Assembly (NCBI GenBank): GCA_963773625.1
Contig: CAVZCJ010000021.1
Coordinates: 7,904-71,903 of the forward strand
Direction of reading: 5' to 3'
Length of the DNA: 64,000 nt
Source: DATARH01 sp963773625
GTDB lineage: Bacteria; Pseudomonadota; Alphaproteobacteria; ATCC43930; CGMCC-115725
A program made the translations under genes and the position numbers. Positions 56,580 through 64,000 of the stretch are shown piece after piece. A model generated the notes under the pieces. It made no database searches, had not been told where the DNA came from, and worked only from the letters and a program-made list of their open reading frames with translations. The first letter of the stretch is position 1. Every line of letters begins with the position of its first letter.

Positions 56580-57224
56580 ATGCCGGATTTCGCCATCGAG
56601 GATGACTGCCGCGGCGTGGTTTGCGGCGTCGACGAGGCCGGGCGCGGGCCGCTCGCCGGCCCGGTCGTCGCTGCGGCAGTGATTATCGACCGCGACTGCT
56701 TCACCGCCGAGTTGGCGGAAACTCTCGACGATTCAAAGCTGCTGCGCCGCGATGTGCGCGAGGCGTGCTACCGCGCTTTGTGGAATTGTGCACGGATCGG
56801 CATCGGCGCGGCGAGCGTCGCCGAGATCGATCGCATCAACATCCTGCGCGCCAGCCTCAAGGCGATGGCGCGCGCGGTCGCCGCGCTTGGGCAGCCGGCC
56901 GATATCGCGCTGGTCGACGGCAACATCGCGCCGCCGCTTTCCTGCCCCGTGCGCACCGTGGTCAAGGGCGATACTCTGAGCCTCAGCATCGCCGCCGCCT
57001 CGGTCGTCGCCAAGGTCACCCGTGACCGCATTATGCGCGCTCTGTCGCCGCGCTACGCCGATTACGGCTGGGAGACCAATGTCGGCTACTCGACCGAAAC
57101 TCATCTCGCAGCGATCGGCCGGGTGGGGGTGACGCGGCATCACCGCCGCTCGTTCGAGCCGGTCCGGCTCGCTGTGGACGGGCCGCCGAACCTCGACCTC
57201 TTTACGCTTAAACCAATCGAATAA
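56580..57224 (+). CDS. rnhB: ribonuclease HII
   Basis: A 214-residue RNase HII that removes RNA from RNA-DNA hybrids. Catalytic acidic residues Asp18 and Glu19 lie in CGVDEAGRGPLAGPVVAAAV; the third is in LDDSKLL and the fourth in ADIALVDGN. AAASVVAKVTRDRIM and GWETNVGYSTETH are family blocks. It is followed 35 bases later by ccrM, a conserved alphaproteobacterial neighbourhood. Confidence 0.95.
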   Translation: MPDFAIEDDCRGVVCGVDEAGRGPLAGPVVAAAVIIDRDCFTAELAETLDDSKLLRRDVREACYRALWNCARIGIGAASVAEIDRINILRASLKAMARAVAALGQPADIALVDGNIAPPLSCPVRTVVKGDTLSLSIAAASVVAKVTRDRIMRALSPRYADYGWETNVGYSTETHLAAIGRVGVTRHHRRSFEPVRLAVDGPPNLDLFTLKPIE

Positions 57225-57259
57225 TTGACGGATTCCGCGCAGGCGCGCAGATTCCCCGG

Positions 57260-58342
57260 ATGGGATCGGCTCAGACCGCACTGCTCGACGGTGTTTTTGA
57301 CGGCGATTGCCTCGCGGAAATGGCGCGTTTGCCGGCTGCTACGGTCGATCTCGTCTTCGCCGATCCGCCCTACAATCTTCAGCTTAGCGGAGAGCTGCAC
57401 CGGCCCGACAATAGCCGGGTCGACGGGGTCGAGGCCGACTGGGACAAGTTCGCCAGTTTCGCTGAGTACGACCGGTTCACTCGCGCCTGGCTCGGCGAAT
57501 GCCGGCGTCTGCTGAAGCCGTCGGGCGGGCTCTGGGTCATCGGCAGCTACCACAACATTTTTCGCATCGGCGCGATCCTCCAGGATCTGGGCTTCTGGAT
57601 CTTGAACGACGTGGTCTGGCGCAAGGCCAACCCGATGCCGAATTTCCGCGGCCGGCGCTTCACCAACGCGCACGAGACGCTGCTGTGGTGCGCCGCTGAC
57701 CGCGACGCTCGCTATACCTTCAATTACGAGGCAATGAAGGCGCTCAACGAAGACGTCCAAATGCGCAGCGATTGGTTGATCCCGATCTGCGGGGGGCCGG
57801 AGCGGCTGAAAGGCGGCGACGGCAAAAAGGCGCATCCGACGCAAAAACCCGAGGCGCTGCTACACCGCGTGTTGCTGGCGTCGAGCCGGCCGGGCGAGCT
57901 GGTGCTCGATCCGTTCTGCGGCACCGGCACCACCGGCGCGGTGGCAAAGCGGCTGGGAAGACGCTTTATCGGCATCGAGCGCGACCCGGCCTACGCGGCG
58001 CTGGCGCGCGAGCGCATCGCCGCAATCATCCCGGCCGACAGCGAAACGGTGGCGATCGCGTCCCGGCGCGAGGCGCCGCGCGTTCCGTTCGGCAGCCTAG
58101 TCGAGCGCGGGCTGGTGCGGCCCGGCGAGGTGCTGTTCGACCAGTCCGGGCGCTGGACCGCGCGGGTGCGCGCCGACGGCAGCCTGATCTCGGCCGAGCA
58201 TAAGGGCTCGATCCATTCGGTCGCCGCGCAGCTGCAAGGCGCGCCGGCATGTAACGGCTGGGCGTTCTGGTACGTGCAGCGGCAAAGTGGGGCGGTGCCG
58301 ATCGACGCGCTGCGTCAGCAGGTCCGCGCCGAAACCCACTGA
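57260..58342 (+). CDS. ccrM: CcrM-type adenine DNA methyltransferase (GANTC)
   Basis: A 360-residue beta-class N6-adenine methyltransferase. The catalytic DPPYNLQLSGEL comes first, at about residues 35-46, and the AdoMet motif LVLDPFCGTGTTGAVAKRLG later, as in CcrM. The C-terminal domain (VPFGSLVERGLVRPGEVLFD to YVQRQSGAVPIDALR) is the CcrM DNA-recognition extension. CcrM methylates GANTC late in the cell cycle and is usually essential in alphaproteobacteria. It lies directly after rnhB. Confidence 0.95.
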   Translation: MGSAQTALLDGVFDGDCLAEMARLPAATVDLVFADPPYNLQLSGELHRPDNSRVDGVEADWDKFASFAEYDRFTRAWLGECRRLLKPSGGLWVIGSYHNIFRIGAILQDLGFWILNDVVWRKANPMPNFRGRRFTNAHETLLWCAADRDARYTFNYEAMKALNEDVQMRSDWLIPICGGPERLKGGDGKKAHPTQKPEALLHRVLLASSRPGELVLDPFCGTGTTGAVAKRLGRRFIGIERDPAYAALARERIAAIIPADSETVAIASRREAPRVPFGSLVERGLVRPGEVLFDQSGRWTARVRADGSLISAEHKGSIHSVAAQLQGAPACNGWAFWYVQRQSGAVPIDALRQQVRAETH

Positions 58343-58353
58343 CGGTGAAAACG

Positions 58354-58776
58354 ATGGTCTACGACCGCAACAACGTCTTCGCCCGCATCCTGCGCGGCGA
58401 GATCCCCTGCACCAAGGTCTACGAGGACGAGCATGTGCTCGCCTTTCGCGACATCCAGCCGCAGGCGCCGAGCCATGTTGTGTTGATCCCCAAGGGCGAA
58501 TACGTCTCGGCCGACGATTTTTCCGCCACCGCCTCCGACGCCGAGCTCGCTGCATTCATGCGCGCCATCGCCAAGATCGCCAAGTCGGAAGGGATTTCAG
58601 AAGGCGGCTACCGCATCGTCTCGAACCACGGCAAGGCAGCGCATCAGGCGGTGCCGCACTTCCACTTGCACCTGTTCGGCGGCCGCGACCTTGGCGCGCG
58701 GCTCTTGCAGCGGACTACGCGCTTCAGAATAGCGAGCAGCCGGTCCGGGATGGGCTCGCCGACGACGCTGCCATAG
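58354..58776 (+). CDS. HIT family nucleotide hydrolase, aberrant C-terminus
   Basis: A histidine triad protein with NVFARILRGEIPCTKVYEDE at the N-terminus, SHVVLIPKGEY in the middle and the HIT motif AVPHFHLHLFGGRDLG. It hydrolyses nucleoside phosphoramidates in related proteins. After GGRDLGARLLQ the family should end, but the frame continues for about 30 residues (TTRFRIASSRSG onward) through DNA that codes on the other strand. This points to a deletion or frameshift joining two convergent gene ends near 58705-58715. The start MVYDRNN at 58354 matches relatives. Confidence 0.85.
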   Translation: MVYDRNNVFARILRGEIPCTKVYEDEHVLAFRDIQPQAPSHVVLIPKGEYVSADDFSATASDAELAAFMRAIAKIAKSEGISEGGYRIVSNHGKAAHQAVPHFHLHLFGGRDLGARLLQRTTRFRIASSRSGMGSPTTLP

Positions 58777-58913
58777 AGCGCATGCAGCACGTCCTCGCCG
58801 TGGCTTTCGCCGGAAAGAAAGGCGCGAATGCGGCGATCGACCGAGCCGCGACCGCTGTTGTCGTTGTGGTGACGGACGTGATGAGCGGAGAGAGTCTTGA
58901 GATTGTGCTGCAT
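58644..58913 (-). CDS. small protein with NepR-like anti-sigma motif
   Basis: The leftward frame reads MQHNLKTLSAHHVRHHNDNS, then VDRRIRAFLSGESHGEDVLH and ALYGSVVGEPIPDRLLAIL. The last segment closely matches the second helix of NepR (LRxLYDEVLNEPVPDRFLDLL pattern), the anti-sigma factor of the alphaproteobacterial general stress response, and also a small NepR-tailed family of unknown role. About 20 residues after LLAILKR are non-family sequence antisense to the HIT gene, so the true stop is probably near 58715. Start ATG 58913; a TTG at 58949 is possible. No ecfG or phyR is nearby. Confidence 0.55.
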   Translation of the reverse strand: MQHNLKTLSAHHVRHHNDNSGRGSVDRRIRAFLSGESHGEDVLHALYGSVVGEPIPDRLLAILKRVVRCKSRAPRSRPPNRCKWKCGTA

Positions 58914-59014
58914 CTTCGGTCGCTTCGATTTGTCCACGGTTAAGGCCAAGGTGCGCTTTCCGAATGTGAACAGTGTGTAACAGGTTTGTATCCTTTAATC
59001 GCCTTGCATGTCTT

Positions 59015-59033
59015 TCATGCGTTAAACGCATGA
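59015..59033. promoter_or_regulatory. perfect inverted repeat upstream of the Fe-S gene
   Basis: TCATGCGT-TAA-ACGCATGA is an 8-bp perfect dyad about 72 bases before the Fe-S oxidoreductase ATG. The length and spacing suit a dimeric repressor or activator; no regulator gene is adjacent. Confidence 0.45.
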
Positions 59034-59104
59034 CGCGGTGAGGGGGCGGCGAAGTGGCCCAAATGCGCTATATAGGGGTCCAACGTCGCCACGGACGAGA
59101 CGAA

Positions 59105-60397
59105 ATGACCACCGAAACCATCGACTACCTCGACCTGTTCCATCAGCGCGGCGATGCGATCGCCGACGCCTGCACCCGTTGCGGCGATTGCTTTCGCGCC
59201 TGTCCGATGACCGAGCCGGGCGGGATCGCCGATGCGAATCCGGGCGAAACCACCGCCGCGATCGTCGATCTGATCACCGGCGGCGCCGGTAATGAGGACG
59301 CGATCCGCTGGGGCGAGATTTGCAGCGGCAGCGGCAATTGCATCCCGGCCTGCCAGCACGGGATCAACCCGCGCTTCATGGTCCAACTGGCGCGCGGCCA
59401 CGCCCGGCGCAACCGCGACGGCAAGCCCCTTGAGACCCGCTGGCGCGGCGCCTTTCAGAATATGAGCCGCGGCGTGCGGGTGCTCTCGAAGCTGCAACTG
59501 CCGCCGGAAACCCTGGCCCGGTTCAAGCGCTCGCCCGAACCGCGTGCGACGCCGCCCGACATCGTCTTTTATACCGGGTGCAACGTCGTCAAGACGCCGC
59601 ACATCGCGCTCATGTGCCTCGACGTGCTCGATAAGCTCGGCGTCACCTACGAGGTGATGGGCGGGGTCGGCCAGTGCTGCGGCGTCTACCAGTTCCGCGA
59701 GGGCGATTTCGCCAATAACAGCAAGATGGCCAACGCGACCATTCAGGGCCTCGCCTCGGCCGGCACCTCGACGGTGCTGTCATGGTGCCCCTCCTGCCAG
59801 ATCTCGATCGGCGAGGTGTCGCTGCCGAATTACGAGAAGCAGTTCGGCGAAAAGCCGTTCGATCTCAACCCGTTCCTGATCTTCCTCGCCGACCGCGCCG
59901 ATATTCTCGCGTCGATGATGGTGCGTAGGGTCGACAAGCGCATCGCGCTGCACGAGCGGCCGGTATTCCCGGGCATCATGGCCGCCGTCAAGAAGCTGAT
60001 TGGGATCATCCCGGGCGCCGAGCTTGTCGACATCGACGTGCCGCGGGTCGGGACCCAGGCAAACAGCCTCGCTCAGCTTCCCGAATTCAAGCGCGCGCTG
60101 GTGCAGAAGGAGCTGCAGGCGGTCGCCGATGCCGGGGTCGATACGCTGGCGACGATCTACCACGCCTGCCATCGCGAAATCTGCGACGCCGGCGACGGGC
60201 GCAGCTTCGAGGTCGTCAACTTCATGGAGCTCTTGGGCGAGGGCCTCGGCCTCGACAGCGAGGACGGCTACAAGCGCCTCAAGGCGATCAAGGACATCGA
60301 CGACATCATCGTCGAAACCGCGCCGCTGATCGAAGCCAACAAACTCGACCTCGACACCGTGCGCGACGCGCTCGCCGCCGAGTTCGGCGGCCATTGA
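59105..60397 (+). CDS. (Fe-S)-binding heterodisulfide reductase/GlpC-like oxidoreductase subunit
   Basis: A 430-residue cytoplasmic electron-transfer protein. The N-terminal cluster is CTRCGDCFRACP, with a second, modified one in CSGSGNCIPACQHG (the first Cys spacing is changed, so it may bind a different cluster). CCG-type domains follow with GGVGQCCGVYQF, LSWCPSCQ and YHACHREIC. This is the HdrB/GlpC/LutA-like fold. Partner flavoprotein genes are not in view. The ATG at 59105 follows GAGACGAA; upstream codons to 59054 do not match relatives. Confidence 0.85.
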   Translation: MTTETIDYLDLFHQRGDAIADACTRCGDCFRACPMTEPGGIADANPGETTAAIVDLITGGAGNEDAIRWGEICSGSGNCIPACQHGINPRFMVQLARGHARRNRDGKPLETRWRGAFQNMSRGVRVLSKLQLPPETLARFKRSPEPRATPPDIVFYTGCNVVKTPHIALMCLDVLDKLGVTYEVMGGVGQCCGVYQFREGDFANNSKMANATIQGLASAGTSTVLSWCPSCQISIGEVSLPNYEKQFGEKPFDLNPFLIFLADRADILASMMVRRVDKRIALHERPVFPGIMAAVKKLIGIIPGAELVDIDVPRVGTQANSLAQLPEFKRALVQKELQAVADAGVDTLATIYHACHREICDAGDGRSFEVVNFMELLGEGLGLDSEDGYKRLKAIKDIDDIIVETAPLIEANKLDLDTVRDALAAEFGGH

Positions 60398-60409
60398 CGC
60401 AAGGCGGTT

Positions 60410-60619
60410 ATGTTTTTTCATAAAAAAGAGAGGCCGCTGGCGGACGAGTTGACCGAGGCACGAAATAATCTGCGTCGCGAGTTGGAGATTCTACGCGGAG
60501 CGCCGCAGATCAAGGTGCCGCCGGGCGCGAATAACCGGGCTCTGATCGAAACACTTGAGGGCGAACTTCGAGAGATCGAGGACGCGTTGGCGAACCTCGA
60601 AAAGGACAATCCCAGCTAG
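60410..60619 (+). CDS. small coiled-coil protein, 69 aa
   Basis: The protein begins MFFHKKERPLADELTEARNN and is helical throughout, with ETLEGELREIEDALANLEKD near the end, a clear heptad pattern. An AAGGCGG ribosome site precedes the ATG. It is 12 bases after the Fe-S gene stop and probably cotranscribed. Family not recognised. Confidence 0.65.
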   Translation: MFFHKKERPLADELTEARNNLRRELEILRGAPQIKVPPGANNRALIETLEGELREIEDALANLEKDNPS

Positions 60620-60786
60620 TTTAAATCCGGCCATTGACGCTGGCTTGCGCGCAGCTTAGCTTTTCACCCATGAGCGCAACCGCTGCCACCCGCATCGAGC
60701 GACGCCGACGCTATCTCGGTGGCGGAATTTCTGCGTCCGGGGACATGGGTCGCTGCTGACCGGTTCCTTTGGCTCGAAGACCACCG

Positions 60787-60815
60787 CCCCGCCGACGACC
60801 CCGGCGGGGTTTTTT
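60787..60815 (+). terminator. intrinsic terminator upstream of argC
   Basis: CCCCGCCG and CGGCGGGG flank a 7-base loop, followed by six T residues. It lies 34 bases before the argC start and 168 bases after the coiled-coil gene, so it ends the upstream transcript or a leader RNA. The 60620-60786 stretch has no convincing gene. Confidence 0.8.
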
Positions 60816-60848
60816 GTTATCTGAGATGCCGTTGAAGGAGTGACGACG

Positions 60849-61776
60849 ATGGCGACCAACAAGCCCAAGGTATTCATCGATGGCGAAGCCGGCACGACCG
60901 GGCTCGGCATCCGCGCGCGCCTCGAGGCCTTGTCGTCGGTCGAACTCCGGAGCATCGCCGAGGCGCATCGCAAGGACCCCGCCGCGCGGCGCGATATGAT
61001 GGAGGAGGTCGATCTCGTCGTCCTTTGCCTGCCCGACGACGCTGCCAAGGAATCGGCCGCGCTTGGCCGATAGCCTTGGCAATGCCGCGCCGAAGCTGCT
61101 TGACGCCAGCACCGCGCACCGGGTCGATCCCGCTTGGGAATACGGCTTCCCCGAGATGGTCGCCGGTCAGGGCGAGCGCGTCGCCGCGTCGCGCAAGGTC
61201 GCCAACCCCGGCTGCTATCCGACCGGCGCGATCGGTCTCATCCGCCCGCTGGTCGATGCCGGGCTGATCCCGCCCGACTACCCGGTCACGATCAACGCGG
61301 TCAGCGGCTATTCCGGCGGCGGCAAGTCGATGATCGCCGCGCACGACCACGACGGCGGCCCGGCCTTCGAGCTTTACGCGCTCGGCCTGGAGCACAAGCA
61401 TGTCCCGGAGACGCAGAAATACGGCGGACTGACCCGGCGGCCGATCTTCGTGCCGTCGGTCGGCCATTTCCGCCAGGGGATGCTGGTGTCGGTGCCGCTG
61501 CACCTCGACACCCTGTCGGGCAAACCGACCGGGGCCGATCTGCGCGCCGTGCTGGCCGAGCGTTACCAGGGCTGCGACTACGTCGCGGTCGTCGATCCCG
61601 CCGCCGACGGCAAGGTCGAACCGCAGGCCCTCAACGATACGAACAAACTCGAACTATATGTTTACGCCAACGAGGCCCGGCGCCAGGCGGTTCTGGTCGC
61701 CCGGCTCGACAATCTCGGCAAGGGTGCCTCGGGCGCGGCGGTGCAGAACCTGTCGCTGATGCTGGGGCTCGATTGA
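60849..61776 (+). pseudogene. argC: N-acetyl-gamma-glutamyl-phosphate reductase, single-base frameshift
   Basis: An ArgC of the short (about 310-residue) type. KVFIDGEAGTTGLGIRARLE opens it, and after the break come ANPGCYPTGAIGLIRPL (the active-site Cys), VSGYSGGGKSM and VPSVGHFRQGMLV with the catalytic His. The frame breaks at 61063-61068, where CTTGGCC should read CTTGCC. Dropping one G joins AKESAAL to ADSLGNAAPK exactly. The AAGGAG before ATG 60849 and full conservation elsewhere argue for an assembly indel. It reduces acetylglutamyl phosphate in arginine synthesis, as argG does later in the pathway. Confidence 0.88.
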
Positions 61777-61778
61777 TC

Positions 61779-62606
61779 ATGCTGACCCGCCCGATTCCGT
61801 CCACCGGCGAGGCGATGCCGGTCATCGGGCTTGGCACCTGGCCGGTCTTTGATGTCGGCGCCGATGACCGGTCGCGCGAGCCGCTGCGCGAGGTGGTCCG
61901 GCGCCTGGTCGAGGGCGGCGGCGCGATGATCGACACCTCGCCGATGTATGGGCGCAGCGAGGGCGTTGTCGGCGACATCGTGTCCGAGCTGGGCCTGCGC
62001 GCCAAAACCTTCCTTGCGACGAAGGTGTGGATCAGCGGCCGGGAGCGCGGCATCGAGCAGATGGCCCGCTCCGCCGCGCTGCTCAAAGCGCCGGTCATCG
62101 ATCTGATGCAGATCCACAATCTGGTCGATTGGCGCACCCAGCTGGCGACGATCCGCGCCATGAAGGCGCGCGGATCGTTGCGCTATATCGGGATCACCCA
62201 CTACACCACCGGCTCGCTCGGCGAGCTTGCGCGCATCCTTGAGAGCGAGGACGGGATCGATTTCGTCCAATGCGGCTATTCGCTGGCGACGCGCGAGGCG
62301 GAAACCCGGCTGCTGCCGGTCTGCGCCGATCGCCGGGTCGCGGTCGTCGTCAACCAGCCGCTGGAGCGCGGCGAGCTGTTTCGCGCGGTGCGCGGCCGGC
62401 CATTGCCGGAATGGGCGGCCGAGTTCGACTGCGCCAGCTGGGCCCAGCTGTTCCTGAAATACCTGCTCGGCGATCCGGCGGTGACGGTGCTGATCCCGGC
62501 GACCAACAAGCCCGATCACATGGTGGACAATCTTCAGGCCGGCTTCGGCCGCCTCCCCGACGCGGGTCAGCGCGAGCAGATCCGCCGGCTGTGGGACTCG
62601 CTCTAG
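61779..62606 (+). CDS. aldo/keto reductase
   Basis: A 275-residue TIM-barrel reductase. It has MPVIGLGTWPVFDVG at the start, Asp in MIDTSPMYGRSE with the catalytic Tyr, Lys in FLATKVWIS, His in LMQIHNLVDW, and the cofactor site TVLIPATNKPDHM. The tetrad D-Y-K-H is therefore complete. It uses NADPH by family; the substrate is unknown. The ATG is 3 bases after the argC stop, so it is in the same transcript. Confidence 0.9.
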   Translation: MLTRPIPSTGEAMPVIGLGTWPVFDVGADDRSREPLREVVRRLVEGGGAMIDTSPMYGRSEGVVGDIVSELGLRAKTFLATKVWISGRERGIEQMARSAALLKAPVIDLMQIHNLVDWRTQLATIRAMKARGSLRYIGITHYTTGSLGELARILESEDGIDFVQCGYSLATREAETRLLPVCADRRVAVVVNQPLERGELFRAVRGRPLPEWAAEFDCASWAQLFLKYLLGDPAVTVLIPATNKPDHMVDNLQAGFGRLPDAGQREQIRRLWDSL

Positions 62607-62621
62607 CCTCGCGCCCCGGTG

Positions 62622-62828
62622 TTACCTTCCGGGATAGAACCCGGGCGTATTGAGCGCGCGGCCGATCTGGCCGGGATCGATCGTCGGGATGACCACCGTC
62701 GGCTGCGGCAGCACATCGGTCTGCGGCGGCAGGTCGGCGGCTTGCCGCGTGATCCACGATCCCGCGTATCGCTGGCCCCAGATGATGGCGCCGAAGACGA
62801 TGAAGAAGGCGACAACGATTTTGAACAT
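62622..62828 (-). CDS. small membrane protein, 68 aa
   Basis: The sequence starts MFKIVVAFFIVFGAIIWGQR, one hydrophobic anchor, and ends in a Pro/Val/Ile-rich soluble tail (QTDVLPQPTVVIPTIDPGQI to NTPGFYPGR). GAGG lies before the ATG at 62828, which is preferred to 62867. I do not recognise the family. It is convergent with the aldo/keto reductase. Confidence 0.65.
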   Translation of the reverse strand: MFKIVVAFFIVFGAIIWGQRYAGSWITRQAADLPPQTDVLPQPTVVIPTIDPGQIGRALNTPGFYPGR

Positions 62829-62905
62829 GAGAACCTCGGCCAGCCGGCGTCTGGACGTGCGGAACATGCACGGTCAGCCGTAAGGATTTTGTTGACGAAT
62901 GGCGC

Positions 62906-63964
62906 CTAGCAAGCCACGGCGGCGACTGCCGCGAGCAGGTTTTCGACCTCGGTCTGCCCGATCCCGCGGGTGATGAAGACCAGCCGCGACGTGCGATCGG
63001 TGTCGGGCCAGTCCTGCAGCTCGATCGGCCGGTGCGACGTGTGCTGCACCGCGTGGACGACCACCGGGCCCTTGACTCCCTCGACCGCGACGATACCCTT
63101 GACGCGCAGCAGGTCGGCGCCGCGCAACGCGGTCAGGACCGCCATCGCCTGCTCGAAGGCGGGCCAGGCGAGCGGCTTAACGAAGGCGATCGCGAAGCTA
63201 TCGATGCCGTGGCTGTGCGCATGCGCGTGGTCGTGCCCATGGGAGTTATCTTGGATGCGCAGCGGCAGGTCGAGCCGCTCGTCGAGCAGATAGGCGGGGT
63301 CGATCGCGCCGCCGACCGCCCGCTCGACCGGGGCGGCGGTGAGGCGCGCCAGCTCGGCGCGCAGCGGCGCCGGATCGGCGAGGTCGCTCTTGGTGAGCAC
63401 GATGCGGTCGGCGAGCGCCACCTGTTCGCGTGCTTCCGGGGCGCTCGCCAGGTTGCGGATGCCGTTTGGCGCGTCGATCACCGTCACTAGCGCTTGCAGG
63501 TGGAACTCCTCGCCGAGCGCGCGGTCGCTGGCGAAGGTCTGCAGCAGCGGGCCTGGGTCGGCGAGGCCGCTCGTTTCGATGATGACGCGCTCGAAGCTCG
63601 GCACGGCGCCGCGCGCCCGGTCGGCGAACAGCGTCCGCAAGCTTTCCTGCAGGTCGCTGCGCATCAGGCAGCAAACGCAGCCATTGCCGAGCAGCACAGT
63701 GGCGTCGCTCGACGCGCGCAACAGCGCGTTGTCGATCCCGACCTCGCCGTATTCGTTGACGACGACCGCGGTGTTGGCGCCCGCCGGGCTGTCGAGCAGC
63801 GTGCGCAGCAGCGTCGTCTTGCCGGCGCCAAGAAACCCGGTGAGGATTGTCACCGGGACCCGCGTGCCGCGCGGCCGGCGCTGCGCCCGGCCGAACCGCC
63901 CGGCGGAGCTGCCGGCGAACAGAGACGAAATCGGGTCCTTGGCGCGAAACTCGCTCAAATCCAC
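62906..63964 (-). CDS. CobW/COG0523-family GTP-binding metallochaperone
   Basis: A 352-residue G3E GTPase. Walker A is GFLGAGKTTLLRTLL, the metal-binding CxCC motif reads GNGCVCCLMRSDL, Walker B lies in VIIETSGLADP, and the guanine motif is LTKSDLADPAP. A His-rich stretch (HGHDHAHAHSHG) and the C-terminal CobW domain (LLRVKGIVAVEG to LVFITRGI) follow. Such proteins deliver zinc or other metals. The N-terminus is about 30 residues longer than usual, so a start near MPVTILTGF (here VPVTILTGF) is possible. No metal-uptake operon is visible. Confidence 0.9.
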   Translation of the reverse strand: MDLSEFRAKDPISSLFAGSSAGRFGRAQRRPRGTRVPVTILTGFLGAGKTTLLRTLLDSPAGANTAVVVNEYGEVGIDNALLRASSDATVLLGNGCVCCLMRSDLQESLRTLFADRARGAVPSFERVIIETSGLADPGPLLQTFASDRALGEEFHLQALVTVIDAPNGIRNLASAPEAREQVALADRIVLTKSDLADPAPLRAELARLTAAPVERAVGGAIDPAYLLDERLDLPLRIQDNSHGHDHAHAHSHGIDSFAIAFVKPLAWPAFEQAMAVLTALRGADLLRVKGIVAVEGVKGPVVVHAVQHTSHRPIELQDWPDTDRTSRLVFITRGIGQTEVENLLAAVAAVAC

Positions 63965-64000
63965 ACGTCACTGGGTGCGGTGCGCTCACCGCCCGCATCG

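Noticed and set aside
61134..61778. Upstream part of a 490-codon frame that reads into the aldo/keto reductase
   Set aside because: This part is the Arg-rich shadow of argC in another frame. Only the segment from ATG 61779 matches the reductase family.

Overview
The window is a high-GC alphaproteobacterial chromosome segment, most like an unclassified Rhodospirillales or Hyphomicrobiales relative. The evidence is an rnhB-ccrM (GANTC-type methyltransferase) pair, a ccmABCDE cytochrome c maturation cluster, an ialB-rlmN-argG block, DUF882 and L,D-transpeptidase envelope genes, and GTTC-N7-GTTC sites of the alphaproteobacterial LexA type. Almost all genes are chromosomal housekeeping or metabolic genes. 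There is no CRISPR array and no complete prophage.

Layout: 0-2.5 kb holds two linked glycosyltransferases (TIGR04282/TIGR04283) divergent from a PA0069-type radical SAM gene. 2.7-12.3 kb holds a large membrane protein, a CaiB-type CoA transferase, a solute-binding protein, a zeta-class GST and a carbohydrate ABC importer, several of them disrupted by indels. 12.6-18.8 kb holds a universal stress protein behind an FNR/FixK-like box, two divergent hybrid sensor kinases and a TadG-like protein. 19-24 kb holds a porin remnant, a CoA ligase, a structured RNA ending in a terminator, and ccmABCDE. 24-28.6 kb holds ialB, rlmN, an FNR-box small membrane protein, argG, yggU and yggT. A tRNA-Ala(CGC) at 28.8 kb is followed by a 2.5-kb segment bounded by a 19-bp direct repeat; it carries a PPK2 relic, a desaturase and an eRF1-like protein.

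31-52.6 kb holds an MFS transporter, an SDR, a sensor kinase, a dgcN-dgcA-alkA group, a LysM protein, a LOG-family enzyme, monomeric isocitrate dehydrogenase with the internally deleted remains of a dimeric isocitrate dehydrogenase behind it, an MscS channel, a short oxidoreductase operon, envelope enzymes, citrate synthase and an EF-hand protein. 52.7-56.5 kb is a 3.8-kb IS1595-type element with near-perfect terminal inverted repeats and unexplained cargo, including a DUF3800 protein and interleaved divergent small genes. 56.6-64 kb returns to core genes: rnhB, ccrM, a HIT protein, a NepR-motif small protein, an Fe-S oxidoreductase subunit, argC, an aldo/keto reductase and a CobW-type GTPase.

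Single-base lesions recur in otherwise well-conserved genes (radical SAM, ABC importer, kinase, citrate synthase, argC), with about ten of them between 6.3 and 10.7 kb. Some are probably assembly indels rather than real pseudogenes, and the entries keep the two possibilities apart. The strongest candidates for something new are the cargo-bearing IS1595-type element, the multi-hairpin RNA upstream of ccmA, the tRNA-Ala island, and the isocitrate dehydrogenase replacement fossil.
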